From: Cyclina sinensis
Taxonomy: Eukaryota; Mollusca; Bivalvia; Venerida; Veneridae
Length of the DNA stretch: 64,000 nt
Direction: 5' to 3'
Assembly: GCA_012932295.1 (NCBI GenBank)
Contig: JAAONU010000016.1
Location: 47,337,241-47,401,240, forward strand
The notes below the pieces were generated by a model, which saw nothing but the letters and a program-made list of their open reading frames with translations, made no database searches and was not told the origin of the DNA. Numbering within the stretch: position 1 is the first letter of the stretch; every line of letters begins with the position of its first letter. The translations under genes were made by a program, and so were the position numbers. This document shows positions 1 to 12,061 of this stretch, one piece after another.

Positions 1-1832
1 GTTTGTTTTTGTGGAAGATGAGAATTTATTTCATCTCGTGAACACCATATGTGATATTTTCACGAGTGGCGCAGCCACGAGTGAAAATATCAACATATGG
101 TGTTCACGAGATGAAATAAATTCCCATCTTCCACTAAAAAACAAACAAATTTTCTTTTTATTTTATGCCAACACGTCAAAAATGGGGTTTTTTTATGTCA
201 TTTTTAATCAGGGCCTTCAATAAATTCCCCATGGTTAGCCCCAAATCAGTTAATGCGTACTTTGGTTACTCCGCACAAAAAAAGTGCAGACAATCTCCAA
301 TACATATGATAACTTTACTTCTGCTGAAATAAACTGAATACACTTTCATCAAATAACATTTATGTTTGTCTACACAGTTTATCAATATTTATTGAATTTT
401 TGCCATACATACTTTAATTATAAAAGCGGATTAATACCGAGTAATATTCAATCAATTGAATTGAAAGTCGGCCATATTGGATATTGTCTATGTGAGTTAT
501 GTAAACAAATCAGACATTTTAAATAATTTATGGCGAATTTCATCATTGTTCACAACTAGTTAGGCTCAGGAATTCAATATTATAATTGGATTTAACAAGG
601 TAAATAAATTTCACTCGCTGTCACAGTCTGAAATACAGCGGATTCTCTTGTGGTGGGGAAATTCCTGAAGTTTCATCAAGCAGTAGTTCCGGCACAAACC
701 ACAGGTGCACGGCGCGTTGATTGGTCAGTAAACTGAAGATTTTTCATCAAAAATAGGTTTAACTATTCATTATATGACTGTCATACAATTTTATTCTCTT
801 CCAAAAAAATTTTTTATATGGTACATATATAATAGAGTAAAGGTATACAACTCATTTCACCAAAAACTACAGTCAACATAGTTAACCGATCATTGTCACG
901 TCAATTTTCCACCAATTTTACACTTTGATACACCAATCTGTACAGAATTGACCACTCTCTATGAAAATCGAACTGTCATCCCAAGTGTTTTTATTGTCTG
1001 ATAAATATTAAATGGCAAACAAGCCGAAAGCGTTACTCGTCAGAGATCTGACCGCTGGCACTCTTTGAAAAACACAAGTGTAAAACCATAGAAAAACGTA
1101 AATCGTGCAGTATTTACTGCATTATATCCATCTGTCTGATAAAACACTTCAATTTTACACTATACTGAACAATGAAATAGTCATAACTAAGCGAAGCTAA
1201 CCTTATTTCCGGATATGTTTACTTTCGTTTTATTCAGGAAGACATTTGCAAAATCTCCGCGCATGCTCCGGTATTTTTATAAGACGTTTTCTCATTGGTT
1301 TTCAACCAGAGCGCGACCAATGAGAAAACGTCTTACAAAAATATCGTGTTTTTTCAAAGAGTGTCAGCGGTCAGATCTCTGACGAGTAACGTTTTCGGCC
1401 TGTTTGCCGTTTAATATTTATCAGACAATAAAAACACTTGGGATGACAGTTCGATTTTCATAGAGAGTGGTCAATTCTGTACAGATTGGTGTATCAAAGT
1501 GTAAAATTGGTGGAAAATTGACGTGACAATGATCGGTTAACTATGTTGACTGTAGTTTTTGGTGAAATGAGTTGTATACCTTTACTCTATTATATATGTA
1601 CCATCTAATTTTTTTTTTTTTTTTGGAAGAGAAGAAAATTGTATGACAGTCATATATTAAATAGTTAAACCTATTTTAGATGAAAAAACTTCAGTTTACT
1701 GACCAATCAACGCGCCGAGCACCTGTGGCACAAACAGTGTATTATCAAAATGGTAATTAACTGATTCAAAACAGTGTATTGTCACTTTTATCTCACTGAT
1801 ATTTCCCTATATTTCATTGGTAGGCATAAAAT
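1..1832. mobile_element. Composite foldback repeat, copy 1 (truncated at the window edge)
   Basis: Bases 1-150 form an imperfect hairpin around CACCATATG/CATATGGTG arms. The following bases to about 699, and 1736-1832, match the inverted copy at 21058-21852 nearly continuously. The only large interruption is the nested element at 700-1727. Near the ends are inverted TTTTTATTTTATGCC motifs (143-166 region and near 1822-1832). No coding capacity, so a non-autonomous element is likely. Confidence 0.75.
700..1727. mobile_element. hAT-like long-arm foldback MITE with 8-bp target duplication
   Basis: The 1,028-bp insert begins CACAGGTGC and ends GCACCTGTG. Its inverted arms are about 375 bp each (700-1075 and 1345-1727). 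It is flanked by the direct repeat GCACAAAC (692-699 and 1728-1735). The related copy near 21,170 carries a single uninterrupted GCACAAAC at the same place, an empty site. An inner inverted pair (AGACGTTTTCTCATTGGT, around 1282-1335) sits in the centre. No ORF of note. The 8-bp duplication fits hAT-type transposition; family assignment is an inference. Confidence 0.88.
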
Positions 1833-1835
1833 AAA

Positions 1836-2483
1836 ACATTTGAATGTATCTAGTCTAAAATCATAGTTACTCTTTTGGACTGTTTTGGTAATTTTTGTAT
1901 ATTATGTGTAATTGTATATTTGAAAAAGAATATGTTTCATAAACATTCATTAGGTATTGAGGTTTATTTTTATTATTTGTTTGATTCTGTAAGTAAAGCA
2001 ATGGCGTTCCGCAACATTGCTGCATTCCGCTGATTTAGGAACTTTTGTAAATATACTGTTTTTTGAGCTCTTTTCGAAATTACAAATGCGGAAATGTAAA
2101 ATGAAATTTTATAAGTTTTTATCAAATTGTATTCAATATACTTTTGACATGGAGTTCATTTGTAAGTGTACAGATTCTTTATGTAGTTTCTGAATTATTT
2201 AATGTGAAAATCCATATATACATGTATTTTATGAACAATTATTTTAGAAAATAAAGTTGCAGGATTTGATCATTAATTTTAGAAACAGTATACACTGTAG
2301 ACCATTTGTAATTTGATGTAAATTTCATTTTAAACATCTTTTAGATCTATTATTATGACACTCTACATTTGACTTTACATGTGTCAACTTCTTGAAAAAT
2401 AAAGAGGAAAGTACGCATTATTCTTCTTGGTATTTTATCTTGGAAGAGAGTCACCTCAAAGAGTCCGTGCTACAGCAAAATTC
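1836..2483. other. AT-rich intergenic sequence, no gene seen
   Basis: No coding or RNA signal could be supported between the foldback element and the 22-bp satellite. Confidence 0.5.
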
Positions 2484-4311
2484 GCCCGTATAAACAGCAC
2501 AAAACGCCCGTGCAAACACCACAAAACGCCCGTGCAAACTGCACAAAACGCCCGTGCAAACAGCACAAAACGCCCGTGCAAACAGCACAAAACGCCCTTG
2601 CAAACTGCACAAAACGCCCGTGCAAACTGCACTAAACGCCCGTGCAAACAACACTAAACGCCCGTGCAAACAGCACTAAACGCCCGCGCAAACACCACAA
2701 AACGCCCGGTCAAACAGCACAAAACGCCCTTGCAAACTGCACAAAACGCCCGTGCAAACAGCACAAAACGCCCGTGCAAACAGCACTAAACGCCCGTGTA
2801 AACACCACAAAACGCCCGTGCAAACTGCACTAAACGCCCATGCAAACAACACTAAACGCCCGTGCAAACAGCACAAAACGCCCGTGCAAACACCACAAAA
2901 CGCCCGTGCAAACACCACAAAACGCCCTTGCAAACTGCACAAAACGCCCGTGCAAACAGCACAAAACGCCCGTGCAAACAGCACTAAACGCCCGTGCAAA
3001 CACCACAAAACGCCCTTGCAAACTGCACAAAACGCCTGTGCAAACTGCACAAAACGCCCGTGCAAACAGCACTAAACGCCCGTGCAAACAGCACAAAACG
3101 CCCGTGCAAACAGCACAAAACGCCCTTGCAAACTGCACAAAACGCCCGTGCAAACAGCACCAAACGCCCGTGCAAACAACACTAAACGCCCGTGCAAACT
3201 GCACAAAACGGCCGTGCAAACTGCACTAAACGCCCGTGCAAACAGCACTAAACGCCCGTGCAAACACCACAAAACGCCCGTGCAAACTGCACAAAACGCC
3301 CGTGTAAACACCACAAAATGCCTGTGCAAACACCACAAAACGCCCGTGCAAACTGCACAAAACGCCCGTGCAAACAGCACAAAACGCCCGTGCAAACAGC
3401 ACAAAACGCCCTTGCAAACTGCACAAAACGCCCGTGCAAACTGCACTAAACGCCCGTGCAAACAACACTTAACACCCGTGCAAACAGCACAAAACGCCCG
3501 TGCAAACAGCACAAAACGCCCTTGCAAACAGCACAAAACGCCCGTGCAAACAGCACTAAACGCCCGTGCAAACTGCACAAAACACCAGTGCAAACTGCAC
3601 AAAACACCAGTGCAAACAGCACTAAACACCAGTGCAAACTGCACAAAATACCAGTGCAAACAGCACTAAACGCCCGTGCAAACAGCACAAAACGCCCGTG
3701 CAAACAGCACAAAACGCCCTTGCAAACAGCACAAAACACTAGTGCAAACTGCACAAAACGCCCGTGCAAACTGCACAAAACGCCCGTGCAAAATGCACAA
3801 AACGCCCGTACAAACAGCACAAAACGCCAGTGCAAACTGCACAAAACGCCCGTGCAAACAGCACAAAACGCTCGTGCATACAGCACAAAACGCTCGTGCA
3901 TACAGCACAAAACGCCCGTGCAAACAGCACAAAACGCTCGTGCATACAGCACAAAACGCCCGTGCAAACAGCACAAAACGCCCGTGCAAACAGCACAAAA
4001 CGCTCGTGCATACAGCACAAAACGCCCGTGCAAACAGCACAAAACGCCCGTGCAAACAGCACAAAACGCTCGTGCATACAGCACAAAACGCTCGTGCATA
4101 CAGCACAAAACGCCCGTGCAAACTGCACAAAACGCCCGTGCAAACAGCACAAAACGCTCGTGCATACAGCACAAAACGCCCGTGCAAACAGCACAAAACG
4201 CCCGTGCAAACAGCACAAAACGCTCATGCAAACAGCACAAAACGCTCGTGCATACAGCACAAAACGCCCGTACAAACAGCACAAAACGCTCGTGCAAACA
4301 GCACAAAACAA
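2484..4311. repeat. 22-bp minisatellite array, about 83 units
   Basis: The unit is close to AAACAGCACAAAACGCCCGT plus GC. Variants have CTG, CAC or CAA in the CAG position, CTTGC for CGTGC, and an ATACAGCAC...CTCGTGC form that alternates with the main form at 3880-4300. Spacing is almost free of indels. The consensus has no stop in any of the six frames, so long apparent proteins on both strands (for example a 22-residue TKRPCKQHKTP repeat) are artefacts. Confidence 0.95.
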
Positions 4312-7139
4312 TTTTTTGTCTTTAAACTGCTTTAGAATTGTAATGAACAGTCATCAAAATCACTTCATAAAGTATCTGCGTCCAAACATTTTGAAACAAG
4401 GATATGGTTGGAAACGATGGATGATAGACAATACAACTGTCATGTTTTTGAAGAGCAGTGCTACTACATCAAAAGTAATTAACATACAGCTTCATTTGAT
4501 TAACTGACCGTACTACGGGACAATCAGCGCTTACATTGCAAAACAAATGCCAGAGATGACTTTATCCTTGAAATAATTAACTATGCTATATTATGGCTAT
4601 AGGCATTGGTTACAAATGAAATCAAAGCCTACACGTTGATATTTTCATTACTAGTAATTATTAAATAAAATTTATGACACCGTGCTTTTGTGCTAACCAG
4701 TGAAATATTGCTATGACCGCTTTTTCACACATGTAAATTCGACTGTATATTTTATGAATTTAATTACAATAAATTTCATTTTATTTCCAACTTAAGTGCA
4801 TAAAGTGAAATACAAATGCCATCGACACATAATCTGTAATTTTCAATTACATGTAGTAGCCTATCTAAAACCATAGCAAAATGACGAAGAATCAATGTTA
4901 TGTGTTTGGAAAATTGCAGAGACCAAAGTTTCTACTGCGAGGTAATTGTCCGTTTTCTTATTGATTCGTAATTTATTTGATTTGAAGTGTTTTGAGATAT
5001 CTTCTTATCTTACTATTAATTATTTCTAAGCATGTCACTCATTTAGCACACAGAGTTTTGGACTCCTTTCCGATCCTTTATTTCTGCAGATTAGTGTTAC
5101 CCCGGGCACTTCCCCTTACGTCATTTTTTCTTAATGACCTTTATTTTTTTAAGAATCTCAGACGTACGTAAAAGTAATTTTAATATTCCAGTTATTGTTC
5201 TAAAATTTCGTCTTCTCCTCATTTGCACAAATTTAATTATTTAAAGTAGTAATAATGTTAACACTGTCTTTTAATGTTATATTTGTGTCTAAGTTTAAAG
5301 TTAAAATCTGTTCAGTTGAATGAACATTTGTAAGGAAGCATAGCCAGTTACACCTTCTCACAAATAAATAGAATTGCGTACTTCATATATATTTTGTTTC
5401 ATTTAGTATCAATACATAATTATATAATTATAAAGGCTAAATTAATATTAATGTGGTGTTAAAACTTTTTTTTTCAATATGGTCCGTATCGTCACAATAA
5501 ATGGTTCGATATAGATCTATATCGTCCGCAATTCGTTGTGGGATTCTCTACGCTTTACAACAGTTGCCAAAAACACACATTCAACACCAAATCTATATAG
5601 ATCTGCCATAATTTAATAAATGTCCAATACAATACCTACTGTCATCACCACAGTGTATTGTGATGCCATTTCCTTAAAGGATTATGAAAACTACCATGCA
5701 AAGATTAAATAAAATCATTTCAAATTTATAATAAGTTTAAGTAATGAAATGGGTTTAAAATCGACTTTAACACTATCCGCAATTAACCGACAATAAACAA
5801 AAAAGGAACTGAATGAATGAATGAATGAATGAATGAATGAATGAATGAACGAATCTATTGTACCAAACCACACACAAACTGTGACCTGTTCGCTTTAAGA
5901 TCTTTCATAATGTAAGCGGTGTTTCCGTTGATTAGATAACTGATCATGTCAATGTATGAGATAGCTTGAAGGTATTTCATGACTGATTTCAAATTGACCT
6001 TTTGTCAGTTTATCCGTCATATTTAATCTTCTCCGAACATCTGTCCTGTTTTTGGTCTAGACCATATTTACATCGCCTTTTGGTTGATTTGACACACATT
6101 TTGTCATAGATTTCTGTGTGTATTTTTTAAACAATTTCCGAATTTTTTCAGAAGTTTTCTCTCACTTCTCGTTTGTAACCGTTTGCCATTCGTTATATTA
6201 GAAGCAATTGTTAAAGGGTACCGAAAGTCAAAAATTTCGAATGTATGCTTTAAATAACTCCTCGTTTTATTTCATAATCCACGATTTAACGAAAAGCTGC
6301 GATCTCCAAATACATAAAATTTTACTTTTAAAATCTAAAATTGAGGTTGCCACTCGGTTTGTAGACGGCGCCATTGTTGCAAAACTACATGGCGAGAGAA
6401 AGCGAGACTTAAGATTTGTGACGTAATTGTGTCCATTGGAGAATGGCGGAAGTGTACACATCGTGATTCGTTGATTTCATCTAAATAAATTGTCGTCAGA
6501 TTAACACTGGTTGTCAATGATTTTGTTATTCAATATATAATGCGGTTCAACGGTTTTTAATATACTTATGGATCACAGATATAACTCTTAATCAAGACTT
6601 GTCTGGACAAATATGCATGAAGTGACTGACAGGTTGAATGTACGAGGTTTTTTAACCGTATCTATATACATAAAGGCAAATCTCAACAGCCACTGTATCA
6701 AAAAACCATTATTACTAAAATCTAATGAAATCTATGAAAACAAAGAACGAGGATTTTCCCTATCAATCGAAATTTTACTTACTTTTTACTGATGGTGGAG
6801 GCAAGCTCACGCGATCTTCAAAATGGCGGCGGTCAAATTATCAGTTAAAGAGTTATGGAGCAATCTGTATCTATGTTGAATTACTAATTAAGGTTTACTT
6901 CTGTTATTTGCCATGGTTTACAAAATGACAGGTCTATGATTAAATATTCAACTGGGTATGGACAAAATTCTTTCAGGAATAGACTAATTCCAAAACTTAA
7001 CATTTAACTACACACAACTTTAGAGACTGATTATCCACATATAGCAATGTCAATAATATGTTCCAGTATTTCCTCAGCTTACAAGTAGGAAACAGCCAGC
7101 TGATCTTGTCTGCTTCGGTTTTTTACTAAAAAATAACTA
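4312..7139. other. Intergenic sequence with a GAAT microsatellite
   Basis: AT-rich sequence without a supported gene. A (GAAT)n tract of about nine units lies at 5814-5850, and a small palindrome around TATAGATCTATA is near 5511-5523. Confidence 0.5.
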
Positions 7140-7925
7140 GAGGGTTATGTTGGTCCGACATCACTCACCTGAGTCTCGTTGGTCATGTATCATAAGTCTG
7201 CAACCAATGATAAGGTTGGTTCAGGGAAAGAAAGGAGATCTAGTGTTTATAAATATTTTGTTGAAGTTTGGTTGAAATTTAATCGAATGCAAGTATAACA
7301 CTATGGCATAAAGTAGAAAAATCAATTTTTTATCTCATCGACTTTTACTTTGACCCAAGTGACCTCAAACACTACCCGGAGGTTGAGGTCTATAAAACGT
7401 ACAACCATACAAGATATCTAAGATATCGGTCAATAAATGAAGACTCCATAATGAAAAGTAAAAAAATTCTATTTTAAGCCTTTGTGGCCTTAATCTTGAC
7501 CTTATTGAATTGTAGAGGTTCATGGAAACTGCATATAAACCAGGTATCAAAAATATTGGTCAGTGAATAATGTCTTTATGCCAGAAAGTAGAACAATCTA
7601 TTTTTAGCCTTGGTGACATCGACCTTGACCCCGGTGAATGGTAGAAGTTCATGGAAGTTGCCAAAAAACCTATCATACAGACGAGAAAAATATCCCTGTT
7701 TTGACCATTTCAGGGACCATTACTCTGTTACACATGATGGGATAAGGCCGCTGCAAGAAAGGAATGAGATCTCCTGGTGATACAAGTTCTATGCAAGTTT
7801 GGTTCAAATAAAATCAAAAATGAAACTTCTACGGTGCAGATCAAAAATGTTGACACACGCACACACACAAGGACGACAGACATAAGACGGTAACAAAAGC
7901 TCACCTGACCACAAAGTCAGGTAAG
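7140..7925. repeat. CTCACCTGA-type molluscan repeat with degenerate internal units
   Basis: The block opens with ACTCACCTGAGTCTCG and closes with GCTCACCTGACC...GTCAGGTAAG. Internal units of roughly 175 bp repeat phrases such as TTGACC, GTAGAAGTTCATGGAA and TGCCAGAAAGTAG. It resembles the arrays at 29.98 kb and 47.4 kb in architecture. No coding capacity. Confidence 0.55.
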
Positions 7926-9170
7926 AAGTTGACAGACTAAGGATTGTTTAACAAAACAAAATCAGTTGTGTACAATTCAACTGAAAGACAAAAACGCTAA
8001 AGATATTATTAACAAGTATGTGGGACGGGAGAGCGCTATGCAATACACCTCTTTAGGGGAAAAAAGTTTTGAAAATATCAGAAAACAACGATTAAGTGTT
8101 GTAAGTGCAAAAGTTCTAGAATTTAAGCTCTTGTACAATTGTTATTATGAAGACTTTAGTTCACGTATTTTGATTCAAATATGGCCGTTGTCTGGTAATT
8201 GAAAATTTTGGGACTATATATTTTTGAGTCAACACGAACAGCATATAAACAAGAAGAGAACTTTTCTTTCTTGAACCAACGGTCGTAAGTTTGAATGCTT
8301 CTATGGTAACTTTAAGTGACATTTACAAGTAAGTCGAAATGTCGAAGAAAGATGCAATCTCTTGCTTTGAGAATTTTTTAAGATAAGATGAAATTGTCTA
8401 AAGAAGAAATAGTGATACTGTTCTTCAAACGAATGCCAGCCATCCAGGCATGAATATTGTTCGGAATCCTCTGTATAACATAATACATTAACATAATATA
8501 AGCTTTGAAAAAATTTTCTCCCGGAATTTCCCAATGTCTATTGTACTAGTCCAGTATAATAGTTGCATTATTTCGTAGTTTGATTTTCAGAGTGTTTTTG
8601 TGTTCTTTCTTTACCCTTCAGCTTTGTTTCTTTTTGTCATAGTGGTCTGTTTCACTGTTGCTGATGTCATTTACATACGTTTTGTTTCTAAAACGATGGT
8701 GGAGTAAATAGCATATAAGTGGATTTGGAAAGAATTTAGAAATTTGATTTTTTGCACAAACAAATGAAACATATCATTTCTGAATGTACAATATACATGC
8801 AATCATTGTCAAAAAAAAACTAGAAACTAGATACATTTTACAATGAAATTGTTAAGCTGTTGCTAGATAGTCCTATGGCTGCAAAAAACAGTAAGCTTTT
8901 TGTTTAAAAATGATGACTGATGACAGAAAAGGCGTCATTACTGAACTATTAATACTTTTTTGGCATTTTTTACTTTTTTACCATTTCGTGCTTTCCAAGT
9001 ATAATAGCACGTAAAACAAATGTAACAAAATTTCTCGCCGTCAGTTCCTAACTACAATGTCCATAAGTGTTTACAATTTGAAATCGAAGTGCTGAGTAGT
9101 TTTGTTAACTGTATGAGCATTTAATTCTACGACAGACTTAATTTGAGGGAAAGGTATGAACATGTAAAGG
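7926..9170. other. AT-rich intergenic sequence, no gene seen
   Basis: Short open frames occur, but none shows a recognisable domain, splice context or codon signal. Confidence 0.5.
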
Positions 9171-9793
9171 TTTATTTCGAGGATTCGTTTTAAGTATTTC
9201 GAGGATTTGTTTTAAGTAATTCGAGGATTTGTTTTAAGTATTTCGAGGAATTGTTTTAAGTATTTCGAGGATTTTCTTTAAGTATTTCGAGGATTTGTTT
9301 TAAGTCTTTCGAGCATTTGCTTTAAGTATTTCGAGGATTTGTTTTAAGTATTTTGAGGATTTGTTTTAAGTATTTCGAGAATTTGTTTTAAGTATTTTGA
9401 GGATTTGCTTTAAGTATTTTGAGGATTTGTTTTAAGTATTTTGATGATTTGTTTTAAGTATTTCGAGGATTTGCTTTAAGTATTTCGAGGATTTGTTTTA
9501 AGTATTTCGAGAATTTGTTTTAAGTATTTCGAGAATTTGTTTTAAGTATTTTGAGGATTTGCTTTAAGTATTTCGAGGATTTGTTTTAAGTATTTCGAGG
9601 ATTTGTAGTATTTCGAGGATTTGTTTTAAGTATTTCGAGGATTTGTTTTAAGTATTTTGAGGATTTGCTTTAAGTATTTCGAGGATTTGTTTTAAGTATT
9701 TTGAGGATTTGCTTTAAGTATTTCGAGGATTTGTTTTAAGTATTTCGAGGATTTGCTTTAAGTATTTCGAGGATTTGTTTTAAGTATTTTGAT
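9171..9793. repeat. 22-bp minisatellite array, about 28 units
   Basis: The unit is near TATTTCGAGGATTTGTTTTA plus AG, with C/T variation at TTTCGAG/TTTTGAG and GTTTT/GCTTT. One unit near 9606 is shortened. Unrelated in sequence to the 22-bp array at 2484. Confidence 0.95.
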
Positions 9794-10715
9794 TAAACAT
9801 GGAATCGTGTATTCAATACTGTTATAGTACTATTAACATTATAGTGTCCAGTAAAGTTCTCGTGAATAACATTGCAGATTGTTTTTAGTACTTTTTGTTT
9901 TGTTTCCTGCATTATTTATATGTATCACCTATGTGCATATGCAGTTCAGAGAAATAAAAGTGACGTGTCACAAACAAAAGGACCTGATGGCTGATTACGT
10001 CGAAATCTTGCTTTAAACAGAATGTGACAAATCTTTTTTGTTACAGAAAATATATTTTTGTATATGGTATTAAGACGATATATGTCAGACATAAAAGTGA
10101 ACATGTTTGCCTGCAATGTGGATTTTGAGACGAAGTCATTTAGGCCTAAATGACGTCCAACGTTAGTCGCATTATACGAGTAGTTTGACGTTATTTTAAC
10201 GTTATTTAATGCATACTCTTTCTTGTCATCACGCTCCACAAATATGCAAATTTGATTTTACACGTAATCCAGAAATGGTAGAAAAAAAGACTTTCTGAGT
10301 ATCGCATACGTCTTTGGAATTGAAAGAATATCTGTCTTTTCTGAATATATTGTCTGCTGCATGTATTGTTATGCCGCTTATTAGGAATATAAAAGTAAAT
10401 ACTCATATTTTTTTTAAACAGAGTACTTTCTCAAAATCTGTGTTGGAACGCAGCAAAGGAAATTTAAAAAAAGTTTTGATAAGGTCTGCTTTGATAAAAA
10501 GTGGGAATTTCCTAAAAGTAAGATTTGGTTGAAAAACAATAGATTAATCGAAATCAAAATTTGAAGCTTAAGATTTTGCGTCACCCTGCATTTAATATCT
10601 CATAGTTTATAGGAAATCCTCCAACCGTTGAATAAGAAGTCGTATACATTACACTTCCTCTATAAGACAAAGCGTTGAAGAAACAAGAAAAAAAACAGGC
10701 TGCTTAACATGATTT
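9794..10715. other. Intergenic sequence, no gene seen
   Basis: AT-rich. No open frame here has a recognisable domain. Confidence 0.45.
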
Positions 10716-11262
10716 CGATGGAAATATGTTCCTGTTTGGCCATCTACATGCAAAATTTGTTCCTGTATGACCATCTACATGCGAAATTTGTTCCTGTATG
10801 ACAATCTACATGCGAAATTTGTTCCTGTATGACCATCTAAATGCATGACCATCTACATGCGAAATTTGTTCCTGTATGACCATCTAAATGCATGACCATC
10901 TACATGCTAAATTTGTTCCTGTATGACAATCTACATGCGAAATTTTTCCTGTATGACCATCTACATGCAAAAGTTATTCCTGTATGACCATTTACATGCG
11001 AAAGTTGTTCCTGTATGACCATCTACATGCGAAATTTGTTCCTGTATAACCATCTAAATGCATGACCATCTACATGCGAAATTTGTTCCTGTATGACCAT
11101 CTAAATGTATGACCATCTACATGCGAAATTTGTTCCTGTATGACCATCTACGTGCGAAATTTGTTCCTGTATGTCATCTACATGCGAAAGTTGTTCCTGT
11201 ATAACCATCTACATGCAAAATTTGTTCCTGTATGACCATCTACATGCGAAGAAAGTTGTTCA
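10716..11262. repeat. 31-bp minisatellite array, about 17 units
   Basis: The unit combines GTTCCTGTATGACCATCTAC and ATGCGAAATTT. Several units carry an extra 19-bp piece (AAATGCATGACCATCTAC), so the array mixes two spacings. Confidence 0.93.
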
Positions 11263-12017
11263 TCTCAGAAAGCCTGCGAATATTCTCCAGAACATGCACG
11301 AAGGCTAGAACAAACACGATTTTCTCTATACTGATTTAGGCAAAAATACATAGGCCCATAATTCTAAAAAAAATAAGTGAAAAAAAAATTGCTTCCTTAA
11401 TGACCATTTACTCGTTGAGCTTGTTCATCTGTGAAAATTTGAAGCAAGCCCTCAAACAGATAAATAAGGAATTCGACACACAAGGCTTACCGTATTCCCC
11501 ATGTATTGAACAATTCAAAGGCCCATAACTCAGGTAAAACGAAGCGCAAGAATTTGTTTAAACACCCCAAAGTGGGCTCGGGCCTAACTAATTCTTATGA
11601 GGCTTTGCATTTGAATGAAAAGTATTGTATTAGGAAAAAATTTAGCTTTTATGCCTAGTACCTCTTGTAAATGAGACATCAAGCTTTCATTCTAAAATGC
11701 AAGTGTGTGTTCCCGTGTAAACCAAGTGGAAAACATGTTTGGTCCGAAGTTACTATAATATTACAAAAATGTCTTTACAAACCAGATTATTGGGTAAAAC
11801 GAGGCACTTTGTAATCAAAACAAAAACCATCTATGTAGAAGAAATCTGAACAATAAACAGCGGTCACGTATCGCCTTAAACCATATTGCCTGCTTGCTAT
11901 ATAAATAAAATCTAGCTTATATTATTTATTTCTTTTGTACGTACATCCGAACTAAAAGAATTAAAAGAAATTTGAAATTTCAGCGAAGTTTGCTGCTATT
12001 TTATTGTATCCAGACAG
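11263..12017. other. Peroxidase upstream region
   Basis: No gene seen. Phrases such as AGGCCCATAACTC recur near 11350 and 11520, suggesting a degenerate older repeat. The last bases are the likely core promoter of the peroxidase gene. Confidence 0.4.
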
Positions 12018-12030
12018 TTATATATATATA
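12018..12030 (+). promoter_or_regulatory. TATA-like box upstream of the peroxidase gene
   Basis: An alternating TATATATATA tract lies about 35-40 bp before the peroxidase ATG. If used as a TATA box it would place transcription start near 12050 and leave a 5' leader of only about a dozen bases. Spacing and sequence are suggestive; no transcript evidence is available. Confidence 0.4.
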
Positions 12031-12061
12031 GACATTGATTTGACAACAGAGCAGTTTAACT

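Noticed and set aside
2427..4507. Long open frames on both strands (up to 289 codons) reading as repetitive Lys/Arg-rich or Cys-rich proteins
   Set aside because: They come from a 22-bp satellite whose consensus lacks stops in all six frames. No start context, splice sites or non-repetitive domain.
9171..9793. CRISPR-like regular repeats
   Set aside because: Units are contiguous with no unique spacers, and the DNA is clearly eukaryotic. It is a minisatellite.
8301..10532. Several open frames of 66-97 codons on both strands
   Set aside because: No similarity to known domains, AT-rich composition like the surrounding intergenic DNA, and no exon context.
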